A DNA stretch of 64,000 nucleotides, from contig NZ_JAQZAO010000014.1 in assembly GCF_028737315.1 (NCBI RefSeq), positions 1-64,000 of the forward strand, read 5' to 3'. A program made the position numbers and the translations under genes. Of this stretch, positions 53,271-61,555 are shown piece by piece (the first letter of the stretch is position 1; each line of letters starts with the position of its first letter). Source of the stretch: Actinomycetospora lemnae. GTDB lineage: Bacteria; Actinomycetota; Actinomycetes; Mycobacteriales; Pseudonocardiaceae. Under the pieces are notes generated by a model that saw only the letters and a program-made list of their open reading frames with translations, was not told the DNA's origin and made no database searches.

Positions 53271-53393
53271 GGCGGACCTCCTCGGTGGACCGGCGCACGG
53301 GCGCGGGGTGGGTCCCGTGTCCCGGGCCACACGTCGTGGCGGTGACCGAGAAGCTAGGGAGTTACTCGCCAGTGGTCTATCGTCGTGTTCCAG

Positions 53394-53414
53394 GACTGGG
53401 CCATTGGCCCAGTC
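53394..53414. promoter_or_regulatory. Lrp/AsnC operator (21-bp palindrome)
   Basis: GACTGGGCCA-T-TGGCCCAGTC is perfectly symmetric. A second GGCCAATGG half-match occurs at 53439-53448. It lies between the divergent oxidoreductase and Lrp-type genes, close to where both promoters should be, consistent with autoregulation and control of the neighbour. Confidence 0.72.
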
Positions 53415-53466
53415 GATCGGCCTCCGCGCTGATCCCCTTCGGCCAATGGACGAGCCAGGAGCCGGC

Positions 53467-53949
53467 ATGGACCTCGACGACCTCGACCGGGCGCTGCTGC
53501 TCGCGCTCCTCGAACGGCCGCGGGTCGGCCTGCGCGAGCACGCGCGGGCACTCGGCATCGCGCGGGGCACCGCGCAGGCCCGGTTCCTGCGCCTGCAGGA
53601 GCGCGGGGTGATCGTCGGGTTCGAGCCACAGGTCGACCCGGAGGCCCTCGGCTACGACGTCACCGCGTTCGTCACCCTGCACATCACCCAGGGCCGGCTC
53701 GACGCCGTGGCCGAGCACCTCGCGACGATCCCGGAGGTCGTGGAGGCGCACAGCATCACCGGCGACGGCGACCTGTGGGCCCGCGTGGTCGCCCGGACCA
53801 ACGCCCACCTGGAGCACGTGGTCCAGGGGATCATCGGCACCCCGGGCGTGGAGCGCACCCGCACCGAGATCGCGCTGACCGAGCGCGTGGCCCACCGCGT
53901 GCTGCCGCTCGTGCGCGCCCTGCCGCGGGGTGCGCGTCCGCGCACGTGA
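53467..53949 (+). CDS. Lrp/AsnC family transcriptional regulator
   Basis: 160 aa from ATG 53467 with AGGAG upstream (ATG 53446 is a weaker alternative). LDDLDRALLLALLERPRVGLREHARALGIARGTAQARFLRLQERGVIVGFEP is the N-terminal helix-turn-helix; YDVTAFVTLHITQGRLDAVAEHLATIPEVVEAHSITGDGDLWARVVA is the RAM ligand domain that binds an amino acid. It is divergent from the indolepyruvate oxidoreductase and likely senses aromatic amino acids or their keto acids. The TGA (53947-53949) lies within a 40-bp palindrome. Confidence 0.93.
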   Translation: MDLDDLDRALLLALLERPRVGLREHARALGIARGTAQARFLRLQERGVIVGFEPQVDPEALGYDVTAFVTLHITQGRLDAVAEHLATIPEVVEAHSITGDGDLWARVVARTNAHLEHVVQGIIGTPGVERTRTEIALTERVAHRVLPLVRALPRGARPRT

Positions 53950-53985
53950 GCAGGAAGAGGTGCCACAGCACTTCCTCCTGCTCAC
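53946..53985. repeat. 40-bp palindromic element family A, copy 2
   Basis: GTGAGCAGGA at the left and TCCTGCTCAC at the right; 16 of 19 positions pair around a 2-nt loop. The Lrp stop codon TGA is formed by its GTGAGC end. See 15124-15163 and 55208-55247. Confidence 0.88.
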
Positions 53986-54100
53986 CTGACCGCAGGGCAC
54001 CCTGTCGGACCGATGGGGTCTCGACGACGGCCGGCGGGGCGGCGGTCACCAGCTCAGCGTGGCGCTGGGGCGCTGCTCCGACCGGGGCGGTGGCGAAAGC

Positions 54101-54136
54101 GGAACGTCCTTCCGTATAGTTCCGGAAGAACGTTCC
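54101..54136 (+). promoter_or_regulatory. Promoter-operator of the aldo/keto reductase
   Basis: GGAACGTCCTTCCG (54101-54114) and CGGAAGAACGTTCC (54123-54136) are inverted repeats with one mismatch, spaced 8 bp. The spacer starts with TATAGT (54115-54120), a near-consensus -10, so a bound repressor dimer would cover the promoter. A TetR-family protein is the likely binder (one is encoded downstream at 55225, though its own operator looks different). Confidence 0.72.
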
Positions 54137-54162
54137 GTTTCGCGTGCACCCCGGAGGACGAC

Positions 54163-55191
54163 ATGCGCTACCGCACCCTCGGCCGGACAGGCATCAAGGT
54201 CAGCCCCTACTCACTCGGCGTGCTGCTGCTCGGGTCGGCGCGCGGCAACCCCGACCAGGAGGACTCGATCCGCCTCGTCCACCGCGCCCTCGACACGGGG
54301 ATCAACCTGGTCGACACCGCCGACGTCTACGGCGGCGGCGCGTCCGAGGAGGTCCTCGGCAAGGCCCTGATCGGGCGCCGCGACGACGTCGTCCTCGCCA
54401 CGAAGATGGGCCGCCCGATGGGCGACGACCCGAACCGCCAGGGGGCGTCGCGGCGCTGGATCACCACCGCCGTCGAGGAGTCGTTGCGCCGCCTGCAGAC
54501 CGACCACATCGACCTCTACCAGGTCCACCGGCCCGACCCGGACACCGACGTCGAGGAGACCCTCTCGGCGCTCACCGACCTCGTGCGCAGCGGCAAGGTC
54601 CGCGCGATCGGGTCGTCGACCATGCCCGCGTCGGACATCGTCGAGGCGCAGTGGGTGGCCGAGCGCCGCGGCCTCGAGCGCTTCCGCACCGACCAGCCGC
54701 CCTACTCGATCCTCAACCGCGGCATCGAGCGCGAGGTGCTGCCGGTCGCCGAGCGCTACGGGATGGGGACGCTGGTCTGGGGCCCGCTCGCGCAGGGGAT
54801 GCTCACCGGCCGCGCCCGGCGCGGGCAGCCCACCGACCTCGTCCGCGCCGACCTCTTCCGCGTGTTCCACGACGAGGCCCGCCTCGCGACGATCGAGCAG
54901 CTCATCACCCTGGCCGACGAGGCGGGCCTGCGCCTCACCCACCTCGCGATGGCGTTCGCGATCACGCACCCGGGCGTCAGCACGGCCCTGCTCGGCCCGC
55001 GCACCCAGGAGCAGCTCGACGACCTGCTCGCCGGCCTCGACGTCGTGCTGCCCGACGACGTCCTCGACCGCATCGACGAGATCGTCCCGCCGGGCACCGA
55101 GGTCGGGCGGCTCGACCAGGACTACCTCCCGCCCGCCCTGACCACGACCGCGCGGCGCCGCCGCCCGGTCGACGAGCGCGCCGCCGCGTGA
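54163..55191 (+). CDS. Aldo/keto reductase
   Basis: 342 aa from ATG 54163 with CGGAGGA upstream. MRYRTLGRTGIKVSPYSLG opens the barrel. The catalytic residues are in NLVDTADVYGGG (Asp, Tyr), LATKMG (Lys) and YQVHRPD (His). ALLGPRTQEQLDDLLAGLDVVL binds the cofactor phosphate. It resembles the YajO/AKR13-like group acting on aldehydes. It is preceded by a strong operator-promoter and lies between two copies of the 40-bp palindrome. Confidence 0.92.
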   Translation: MRYRTLGRTGIKVSPYSLGVLLLGSARGNPDQEDSIRLVHRALDTGINLVDTADVYGGGASEEVLGKALIGRRDDVVLATKMGRPMGDDPNRQGASRRWITTAVEESLRRLQTDHIDLYQVHRPDPDTDVEETLSALTDLVRSGKVRAIGSSTMPASDIVEAQWVAERRGLERFRTDQPPYSILNRGIEREVLPVAERYGMGTLVWGPLAQGMLTGRARRGQPTDLVRADLFRVFHDEARLATIEQLITLADEAGLRLTHLAMAFAITHPGVSTALLGPRTQEQLDDLLAGLDVVLPDDVLDRIDEIVPPGTEVGRLDQDYLPPALTTTARRRRPVDERAAA

Positions 55192-55204
55192 GGTGCGCTC
55201 CGCG

Positions 55205-55250
55205 CAGGTGAGCAGGAAGAAGGGCTACAGCCCTTCTTCCTGCTCACCTG
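55205..55250. repeat. 40-bp palindromic element family A, copy 3 (perfect 22-bp stem)
   Basis: The 40-bp core (55208-55247) is extended by 3 bp on each side: CAGGTGAGCAGGAAGA then AGGGCT, loop AC, and an exact complement. On the minus strand it encodes the last eight residues of the TetR protein and its TAG stop. It lies between convergent genes. Confidence 0.9.
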
Positions 55251-55824
55251 GCCGGAGGCCACCGAGCGCCTGCAGGACGGTGGTGACCAGCAGCGCGGCC
55301 CGCGCCGCGACCTCGTCGGAGCCGCCGGCGAGCATCGGCGAGTCGGCGGGCAGGTCGTTGACCTCGTGGAGGAGCGCCAGGTAGACGCGGCGCCCCCACG
55401 TCGGGTCCGGCGCGGTGATCGCGCCGGCGTCGCGCAGGCGGGCGAAGAGCCGGTCGAGGCCGTCGAGCACCTCCGGCGTCATCGACGCGCTGAGCTGCAC
55501 GGCGAACCGGTGGGCGATCTTCAGCGCGAAGGCGGTCTCGGTCATGCGCAGCATCGCGGCCACCGGTGGCGCCGAGTCCACCCGCGCCTCGGCGAGGCCC
55601 TGCACGTAGCGCTGCGCGAGCTGCGCGGCGAGGGCGTCGAGCAGCGCGGTGCGCGAGGAGAAGCGGCGGTGGACCGTCGCGCGGGCCAGCCCCGCCGCGT
55701 CGGCGATCCGCTCCAGCGGGGCCGTCTCGTCCTCGGCGAGCACGGCCTCGGCCGCCTCCAGGATGCGTGCCGTGCTGCGCTCGGCGTCGGCCCGCACCCG
55801 CCGGGGCGCCGCGTCGTCGTCCAT
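55225..55824 (-). CDS. TetR family transcriptional regulator
   Basis: 199 aa. STARILEAAEAVLAEDETAPLERIADAAGLARATVHRRFSSRTALLDAL is the TetR helix-turn-helix. The ligand domain is unremarkable and ends in GLRPGEQEEGL, of which PGEQEEGL and the stop come from a 40-bp palindromic element. It is divergent from an SDR gene with a 10-bp-arm inverted repeat between, so it most likely represses that enzyme and itself until a small hydrophobic effector binds. Confidence 0.9.
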   Translation of the reverse strand: MDDDAAPRRVRADAERSTARILEAAEAVLAEDETAPLERIADAAGLARATVHRRFSSRTALLDALAAQLAQRYVQGLAEARVDSAPPVAAMLRMTETAFALKIAHRFAVQLSASMTPEVLDGLDRLFARLRDAGAITAPDPTWGRRVYLALLHEVNDLPADSPMLAGGSDEVAARAALLVTTVLQALGGLRPGEQEEGL

Positions 55825-55852
55825 GCCACCTCCGCTGTCCGGCAACCCTAGC

Positions 55853-55908
55853 AACTGCGACAGTGGTGGCGCACTTGGTCGTCGATGTGCAACTCTGGTG
55901 TCGCAGTT
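55853..55908. promoter_or_regulatory. TetR operator pair
   Basis: AACTGCGACA (55853-55862) and TGTCGCAGTT (55899-55908) are perfect inverted 10-mers 36 bp apart in the 118-bp TetR-SDR divergent gap. They may be two half-sites or two operators read in opposite directions, one near each promoter. Confidence 0.65.
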
Positions 55909-55942
55909 ACAGCGACGGTGTCCCCGAGAACAGGAGCACGAG

Positions 55943-56728
55943 ATGGACCTCCAGCTGCGCGGCAAGCGCGTCCTGGTCACCGGCGCGAGCCGGGGCCTGG
56001 GACTCGAGATCGTGCGGGCGTTCCTCGCCGAGGGCAGCTCCGTCGTCGCCACCGCGCGACGCAGCACGCCGGAGATCGAGGCGACCGGGGCGACGTTCCT
56101 CCCGGCCGACCTCACCACGCCCGACGGCCCGCGCCGCGTCGTCGAGGCCGCGCTCGCGACCGACCCGCACCTGGACGTGCTGATCAACAACGCCGGAGGC
56201 GGCGACATGCCGCCCGAGCACGCGGTCGACGTGTTCGACGGCGAGGACGACGTCTGGGCCGCCGCCTTCGCCCTCAACCTCGACGCCGCCCGGCGGACCA
56301 CCCGCGCCGCCCTGCCCGCCCTGACCGAGGCGCGTGGCGCGGTCGTCACCATCAGCTCGGACAGCGCGCGGCGCGTCGGCCCCGAGCCGCTGCCCTACCG
56401 CGTCGCGAAGGCCGCGCTCAACGCGTTCTCCCGCAGCCTCGCCGAGCGGGTCGCGCCCTCCGGGGTCCGCGTCAACACGGTGTCCCCAGCCGGCATCCGC
56501 ACCCCGTTGCTGACCGGTCCCGACACGTTCGTCGCGCGCATGGCGGCGGACATGGGCCTCGACCACGAGACGCTGCTGGCCGCCATGCCGCGGCAGAACG
56601 GCATGCTCACCGGCGAGCTCATCGAGCCCGCCGAGGTCGCGCGCGTGGTCCTGCTGCTCGCCTCCCCGACCGTGCCGAGCGTCATCGGCGCCGACTGGGC
56701 GGTGGACGCCGGCAGCGTCAAGGTGTGA
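55943..56728 (+). CDS. Short-chain dehydrogenase/reductase (classical)
   Basis: 261 aa from ATG 55943 with CAGGAG upstream. VLVTGASRGLGLEIVRAFLAEG, VLINNAGGG, TISSDSARR (catalytic Ser) and LPYRVAKAALNAF (Tyr, Lys) are all present, as is VNTVSPAGIRTPLL. It belongs to the FabG-like group. It is divergent from, and probably controlled by, the TetR protein. Substrate unknown. Confidence 0.92.
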   Translation: MDLQLRGKRVLVTGASRGLGLEIVRAFLAEGSSVVATARRSTPEIEATGATFLPADLTTPDGPRRVVEAALATDPHLDVLINNAGGGDMPPEHAVDVFDGEDDVWAAAFALNLDAARRTTRAALPALTEARGAVVTISSDSARRVGPEPLPYRVAKAALNAFSRSLAERVAPSGVRVNTVSPAGIRTPLLTGPDTFVARMAADMGLDHETLLAAMPRQNGMLTGELIEPAEVARVVLLLASPTVPSVIGADWAVDAGSVKV

Positions 56729-56771
56729 GGTGCCCTGTCGGCGTGCTGGTCTTGATGCGCAGGTGAGCCAC

Positions 56772-57887
56772 CTACGTCCAGTACAGGACGCGGGCGGCCG
56801 GGAGGTGCTCGGCGAGCTCGTCGGTGACGTGCCGGCGCAGGTCGGCCATGACGTCGTCGGGGTAGACGTGCTTGACCGCGCCGAACTTGCCGCGCTTGGT
56901 CCGGCGCTGCTCGGGGTCCATCTCGAGCCGCGTGCGCGGGTACCAGGTCTCGAGCGTCTCCTTGCTGCCCGGCGTGAAGCGGTGGGTGATGCACTCGGCG
57001 GTGAGGTCGAGGTCGCCGGGAGCGACCCCCTCGAGCGCCGTCGCCACGCGGGCCAGCAGGTCGCCGTAGGCCGTGCGCCAGTCGCCGACGGGCATGATCG
57101 GCGCGATCGTCAGGCCGACCGGCCAGCCCGCCCGGGCCATCGTCGCCAGGGCCTCGATGCGCCGGCCGACCGGGTCGGTGCCGCCCTCGAAGCGCCCGAC
57201 CACCGACTCCGGCCCGAGCGAGAACCGCAGCCGCGTGCGCCCGTGGTGCGGGAGGTCGAGCAGGCCGGCGACGTCGGCGAACTTCGTCGTCGCGCGCAGC
57301 TGCACCGGCCCGCCGAAGTCGTGGGTGCCGACGTGGCGGATCGCGGCCGACAGGCTGCCGGTGACGTGCTCGATGCCGAGCGGGTCGGTGTAGCAGGACG
57401 CCTCGAACGTCGTGCCCTCGTCGGCGCGGGCGGCGCTCGTCGAGGTGATCGTGCCGTGGCCGACGTAGGCGTCGAGGCCGGCGAGGATCTCCTGGAGGTC
57501 GCCGTACACGCGCGTCATCGGCGGCCCGGACAGCGAGCCGGCGAGGTAGCAGTACTGGCAGTGCGCGGGGCAGCCGCGCGCCAGGTCGACGCGCCAGTCG
57601 GCGCTCGGCGGGATCGGGTCGAGCCTGCGCGCCGACGCGGGGCTCGTGACCACGGCGAGGGTGGACTTGGCGCGGGCGTAGGTCTCGCGGTCGGTCTCGC
57701 CCCGCACCCCGGTGATGCGGTCGCCGCGCAGCAGCTCGACGTCGTCGACGCCGGCGGCCTCGCAGCGGCGCAGGATCTCGGCGGTGTGCGGGTGCTCCTG
57801 GGCGGAGCGGGTGACGAGGACGTGCTGAGGGGTCCAGAGACGGGTCCGGGGCATGACCGGCGGCGCTGCCGGGAGGGGTGTCGTCAT
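56772..57887 (-). CDS. Spore-photoproduct-lyase-like radical SAM protein
   Basis: 371 aa from ATG 57887 (an internal ATG at 57854 gives 360 aa, and a GTG at 57911 379 aa). The radical SAM cysteines Cys106, Cys110 and Cys113 (RGCPAHCQYC) lie in the block typical of SPL-family proteins, with the downstream YCYL aromatic pair; TPQHVLVTRSA and the terminal HVYPDDVMADLRRHV are family elements. True spore photoproduct lyase repairs UV lesions in spores; this actinobacterial relative is more likely a DNA repair enzyme of unknown lesion specificity. No signal for sporulation control is seen. Confidence 0.82.
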   Translation of the reverse strand: MTTPLPAAPPVMPRTRLWTPQHVLVTRSAQEHPHTAEILRRCEAAGVDDVELLRGDRITGVRGETDRETYARAKSTLAVVTSPASARRLDPIPPSADWRVDLARGCPAHCQYCYLAGSLSGPPMTRVYGDLQEILAGLDAYVGHGTITSTSAARADEGTTFEASCYTDPLGIEHVTGSLSAAIRHVGTHDFGGPVQLRATTKFADVAGLLDLPHHGRTRLRFSLGPESVVGRFEGGTDPVGRRIEALATMARAGWPVGLTIAPIMPVGDWRTAYGDLLARVATALEGVAPGDLDLTAECITHRFTPGSKETLETWYPRTRLEMDPEQRRTKRGKFGAVKHVYPDDVMADLRRHVTDELAEHLPAARVLYWT

Positions 57888-58016
57888 CGCGTCCACGTCA
57901 ACGCCGGACACGGTCGGCGACTTCCGTCCGGTCGGTGTGACTGGGCCGATCGGTGGCGGGATACTCGCCCACGTCCGGCGTGTCGCCGATCACACCACCA
58001 CCCCCGGGAGGCTCCC

Positions 58017-58232
58017 GTGTCCGCCCCGCCCACCGGCCCCGACCTGCGTCCGGCCGCCCTCGACGACGCCGCCCTCGACGCGATCCACCGCCTCGAGCAG
58101 CGCCTCGGCACCCCGGTCGTCGCCTACGAGGCCGCCAGCCCCTACGCCGACCTCAGCGAGGAGCAGCTCGCGGAGATCCAGCGCACCGAGGCCGACCTCG
58201 GCGTGCGGCTGCTGGCCTTCCGCCAGGTCTGA
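58017..58232 (+). CDS. Hypothetical small protein
   Basis: 71 aa from GTG 58017 with GGGAGG upstream. It is acidic and predicted helical (DDAALDAIHRLEQRLGTPVV...YADLSEEQLAEIQRTEADLGVRLLAFRQ). No known domain is recognised. It lies 36 bp before the LuxR-type regulator gene and may be co-transcribed. Confidence 0.6.
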   Translation: MSAPPTGPDLRPAALDDAALDAIHRLEQRLGTPVVAYEAASPYADLSEEQLAEIQRTEADLGVRLLAFRQV

Positions 58233-58268
58233 TCGCGTCGGGGTCACCCCGCCCGTCCGTACCCTGAC

Positions 58269-60992
58269 GTGGTGCTGCACGGGCGTGACCCCGAACGCGC
58301 CCGCCTCGGCGCGCTCGTCGACGACGCCCGCCACGGTCGGGGCGGGGCGCTCGTCGTCCGCGGCGACCCCGGGGTCGGCAAGTCGGCGCTGCTCGACGAC
58401 GCCGCCGCCGGCGCCGACGGCCTCCAGGTGCTGCGCACCCGCGGCATCGCGTCCGAGGCGCCACTGGCGTTCGCCGCCCTGCACCGGCTGCTGCGCCCGG
58501 TCGCCCGGCACATCCCGGCGCTGCCCGCCCCGCAGGCCCGCGCGCTGCGGGCCGCGTTCGGTGAGGTCGAGGGCGACGGGGGCGACCGGTTCCTCGTCTT
58601 CCTCGCCGCGCTCAGCGTGCTGGCCGAGGCCGCCGAGGAGACGGCCGTGCTCTGCGTCGTCGACGACGCCCACTGGCTCGACGACGAGTCCGCGGCCGCC
58701 CTGCTCTTCGTCGCTCGCCGGGTCCACCTCGAGCGGATCGCCGTCCTCTTCGCCGCGCGGGACGGCGACGTCCGCGACTTCGCGAGCGACGACCTGCCCG
58801 TCCTGGCCCTCGCCGGACTCGACGACCGCGCGGCCGGTGCGCTCCTGTCCGAGCACGCGCGAGGCCCGGTCGCCGCGCCGGTGCACCGCCAGCTCGTCGA
58901 GCGCACCGGGGGCAACCCGCTGGCCCTGCTCGAGCTCCCGGACGCCCTGACCCCGGAGCAGCTCGCCGGGCACGACCCCCTGCCCGACCGCCTGCCCCGC
59001 ACCGAGGCCGTCGAACGCGGCTTCCTCGACCGCTACCGGCGGCTCCCCGACGACGCGCAGAGCCTGCTGCTCGTCGCGGCGCTCGACGACTCCGCGCGCA
59101 CGACCACCGTGCGCCGCGCGGCCGCCCTGCTCGACGTCGGCGACCCGGCGTTCGAGGCCGCCGAGCGGTCCGGCCTGCTCAGCGCGACGGACGGGCGGGT
59201 CGAGCTGCGCCACCCGCTGGTGCGGTCGGCCGTGCACGACGCGGCCACGAGCAGCCGCCGCCGGCAGGTGCACGCCGCGCTGGCCACGGTGCTGGCGGCG
59301 GAGGACGACCCCGATCGCCGCGCGTGGCACCTCGCCGCGGCCGCGGACGGTCCCGATCCGGAGGCGGTCGCCGCGCTCGACGGGGTCGCGCGGCGGGCGC
59401 AGCGCACCGGCGGGCTCGAGGCCGCCGCCGCGGCGTGGGCGCGGGCGGCCGAGCTGTGCCCGGTCCGCTCCGAGCGGGGCCGGTTGCGCTACGCCGGGGC
59501 GCGGGCGGCGTGGCTGGCCGGGCGGGCCGGCCTCGCGCGGGACCTCGCCGACACCGCGCTCCGGGACCTCGACGACCCCGCGTCGCGCGCCGACGTCGCC
59601 CGCCTCCGGGCGCGCGTGGAGTGGAACACCGGCTCCCCCGACGTCGGCCAGCGGATGGTGCTGCTGGCCGCCCGCGAGGTCGCTCCCACCGACCCGGACC
59701 GGGCCCGCGAGATGGCGATGTTCGCCGCGGCGCTCGCCTCGTTCGGCGTCGACGCGGGCGTGCGCGTCGACCCGGTCGGCCTCGTGCCCCGGCCCGCGGC
59801 GGACGACACCCCGCGGCGGCGCTGCTTCGACCACCTCCTCGTCGGCCTCGACGCGATCGCCCGGGGCGACGGCGCGACCGCGAGCACCGAGCTGCGGGCG
59901 GCGTTCGCGGTCGCCGAGGAGCTCGGGGAGGACGACCAGGACCTGCTGCCCAACCTCGGGATCGCCGCGCTCCAGCTCGGCGACGACGACGCGGCCCAGC
60001 GCTGGCACGAGCTGCTGCTCTCCCGCGCCCGCGCGACCGGCGCGATGGTCATGGTGCTCTACTCCCTGACCCGCCTCGGCCTCACCGAGTTCGCGACCGG
60101 CCGGTGGACCGCCGCGGGCAGCGCCGCCTCCGACCGCGCCCTGCAGCTCGCCCGCGACACCGGCCAGCCGGGCCTGCTCGGCCTCCCGCTCGCCGTCCGG
60201 GCCCTCGTGGCGGTCCTGCGCGACGAGGACGGGGCCGACGAGCACGCCGCCGCCGTCGAGCAGGTCGCCGCGTGCGGGCCGATGGGCATCCTCGACCTGC
60301 CGATCCGCGACGTCCTGCACTGGGCGCACGGCGTGCGGGCGTCCTCCCCGGACCGCGCCCTCCGGCACCTCTCCCGCATCACCTCCGGGCTCGTCGCGCG
60401 CCTCGCCGCGGTCGACCGTCTCGAGGCGGCGGTCCACGCCGGCGAGGCCGACACGGCGCGGCGCTGGGTCGCGGACCTCGCCGGGTTCGCCGCCACCGTC
60501 GGGACCCCGTGGGTGGCCGCGGCCGCCGCACACGGGCGGGCCCTGCTCGCCGACGCGGGGGACGCGGGCCCGCTCTTCGAGGAGGCCCTCGCCCGGCACG
60601 ACGAGGCGGGCCACCCGTTCGACCACGCACGCACCGCGCTGGCCTACGGCGAGCACCTCCGGCGGTCGCGCCGCCGGGTGGACGCGCGGACCCACCTGCG
60701 CCGCGCGCTCGAGCTGTTCGACGAGCTCGGCGCGACGCGGTGGTCGGAGCGGGCCCGCAGCGAGCTCCGGGCCTCCGGTGAGAGCGCCCGGCGGCGCGAC
60801 GCGGACGTCGCCGTCGCCCTGACGCCCCAGGAGCTGCAGGTCGCGCGGCTCGTGGGCAGCGGCACCTCCACCCGCGAGGTCGCGGCGCAGCTGTTCCTCA
60901 GCCCGCGCACGATCGACTTCCACCTGCGCAACGTCTTCGCGAAGACCGGGGTCAGCTCGCGCGCCGAGCTCGCGCACCTCCCCCTCGGCTGA
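58269..60992 (+). CDS. LuxR-family (LAL-type) ATPase transcriptional regulator
   Basis: 907 aa from GTG 58269 (GTG 58272 also possible). An AAA/STAND ATPase domain leads: Walker A GDPGVGKS at residues 32-39, Walker B VVDDAHWLDDES. A TPR-like helical region follows (about 330-820), and the C-terminal LuxR helix-turn-helix (VALTPQELQVARLVGSGTSTREVAAQLFLSPRTIDFHLRNVFAKTGVSSRAEL). These large regulators (MalT/LAL family) switch on target genes on ligand binding and ATP-driven oligomerisation; targets may include the flanking membrane proteins. Confidence 0.92.
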   Translation: MVLHGRDPERARLGALVDDARHGRGGALVVRGDPGVGKSALLDDAAAGADGLQVLRTRGIASEAPLAFAALHRLLRPVARHIPALPAPQARALRAAFGEVEGDGGDRFLVFLAALSVLAEAAEETAVLCVVDDAHWLDDESAAALLFVARRVHLERIAVLFAARDGDVRDFASDDLPVLALAGLDDRAAGALLSEHARGPVAAPVHRQLVERTGGNPLALLELPDALTPEQLAGHDPLPDRLPRTEAVERGFLDRYRRLPDDAQSLLLVAALDDSARTTTVRRAAALLDVGDPAFEAAERSGLLSATDGRVELRHPLVRSAVHDAATSSRRRQVHAALATVLAAEDDPDRRAWHLAAAADGPDPEAVAALDGVARRAQRTGGLEAAAAAWARAAELCPVRSERGRLRYAGARAAWLAGRAGLARDLADTALRDLDDPASRADVARLRARVEWNTGSPDVGQRMVLLAAREVAPTDPDRAREMAMFAAALASFGVDAGVRVDPVGLVPRPAADDTPRRRCFDHLLVGLDAIARGDGATASTELRAAFAVAEELGEDDQDLLPNLGIAALQLGDDDAAQRWHELLLSRARATGAMVMVLYSLTRLGLTEFATGRWTAAGSAASDRALQLARDTGQPGLLGLPLAVRALVAVLRDEDGADEHAAAVEQVAACGPMGILDLPIRDVLHWAHGVRASSPDRALRHLSRITSGLVARLAAVDRLEAAVHAGEADTARRWVADLAGFAATVGTPWVAAAAAHGRALLADAGDAGPLFEEALARHDEAGHPFDHARTALAYGEHLRRSRRRVDARTHLRRALELFDELGATRWSERARSELRASGESARRRDADVAVALTPQELQVARLVGSGTSTREVAAQLFLSPRTIDFHLRNVFAKTGVSSRAELAHLPLG

Positions 60993-61102
60993 CGGACCCC
61001 CGCGACCGACCCGGCAACCGACCCGGCGATCGCACCGGCGCGACGACGGCCTCCGCGGGGCGACGCTCGTGCGGTCCCCGACACCGCGTCCCGGAGGTCA
61101 CC

Positions 61103-61522
61103 GTGACCCTCGCCCCGCCGTCCCGCACCCCCTCCCGCCCCCGCGCCTTCCTGCGGCACTACGCCGAGATGGTCGTCGCGATGGTCGTCGGCATGGTCGC
61201 CCTCGAGCCGGTGTGGGGCGTCGTGCTCCCGGCCGTGGGACTGCCGGTCCTGCTCGAACGCCCCGACCTGCACGTCCTCGTCATGGCGACCGACATGACG
61301 ATCGCGATGACCCTGTGGATGCGCTACCGCGGCCACCGGTGGCGAGCGACCGCCGAGATGGCGGCCGCCATGTACCTGCCGTTCCTGGTCCTGCTCGTGC
61401 CGTGGTGGGCCGGCCTCATCCCGGAACGGACCCTGATGGTCGCCGGCCACGTCCTGATGCTCGTCGCGATGGCGCTGGCCATGCTGCTGCGCCCCGACGA
61501 GTACACGCGCCACCACCACTGA
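61103..61522 (+). CDS. Methionine-rich membrane protein
   Basis: 139 aa from a GTG. There are about four hydrophobic helices with Met/Glu/His in the first (RHYAEMVVAMVVGMVALEPVW) and MATDMTIAMTLWMRYRGHRW, then AEMAAAMYLPFLVLLVPWW. The pattern resembles short actinobacterial membrane proteins labelled flagellar-biosynthesis or unknown. It could be a metal or redox membrane component. It follows the LuxR gene by 110 bp. Confidence 0.7.
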   Translation: MTLAPPSRTPSRPRAFLRHYAEMVVAMVVGMVALEPVWGVVLPAVGLPVLLERPDLHVLVMATDMTIAMTLWMRYRGHRWRATAEMAAAMYLPFLVLLVPWWAGLIPERTLMVAGHVLMLVAMALAMLLRPDEYTRHHH

Positions 61523-61555
61523 CGCCCCTGCCCTCCCGTCCCCGAAGGAGTTCCC

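Noticed and set aside
49725..53345. The 1.2-kilocodon continuation of the OsmC frame as a genuine fusion protein
   Set aside because: It is exactly antisense to the conserved indolepyruvate oxidoreductase gene and has Arg/His/Val-rich, domain-free composition.
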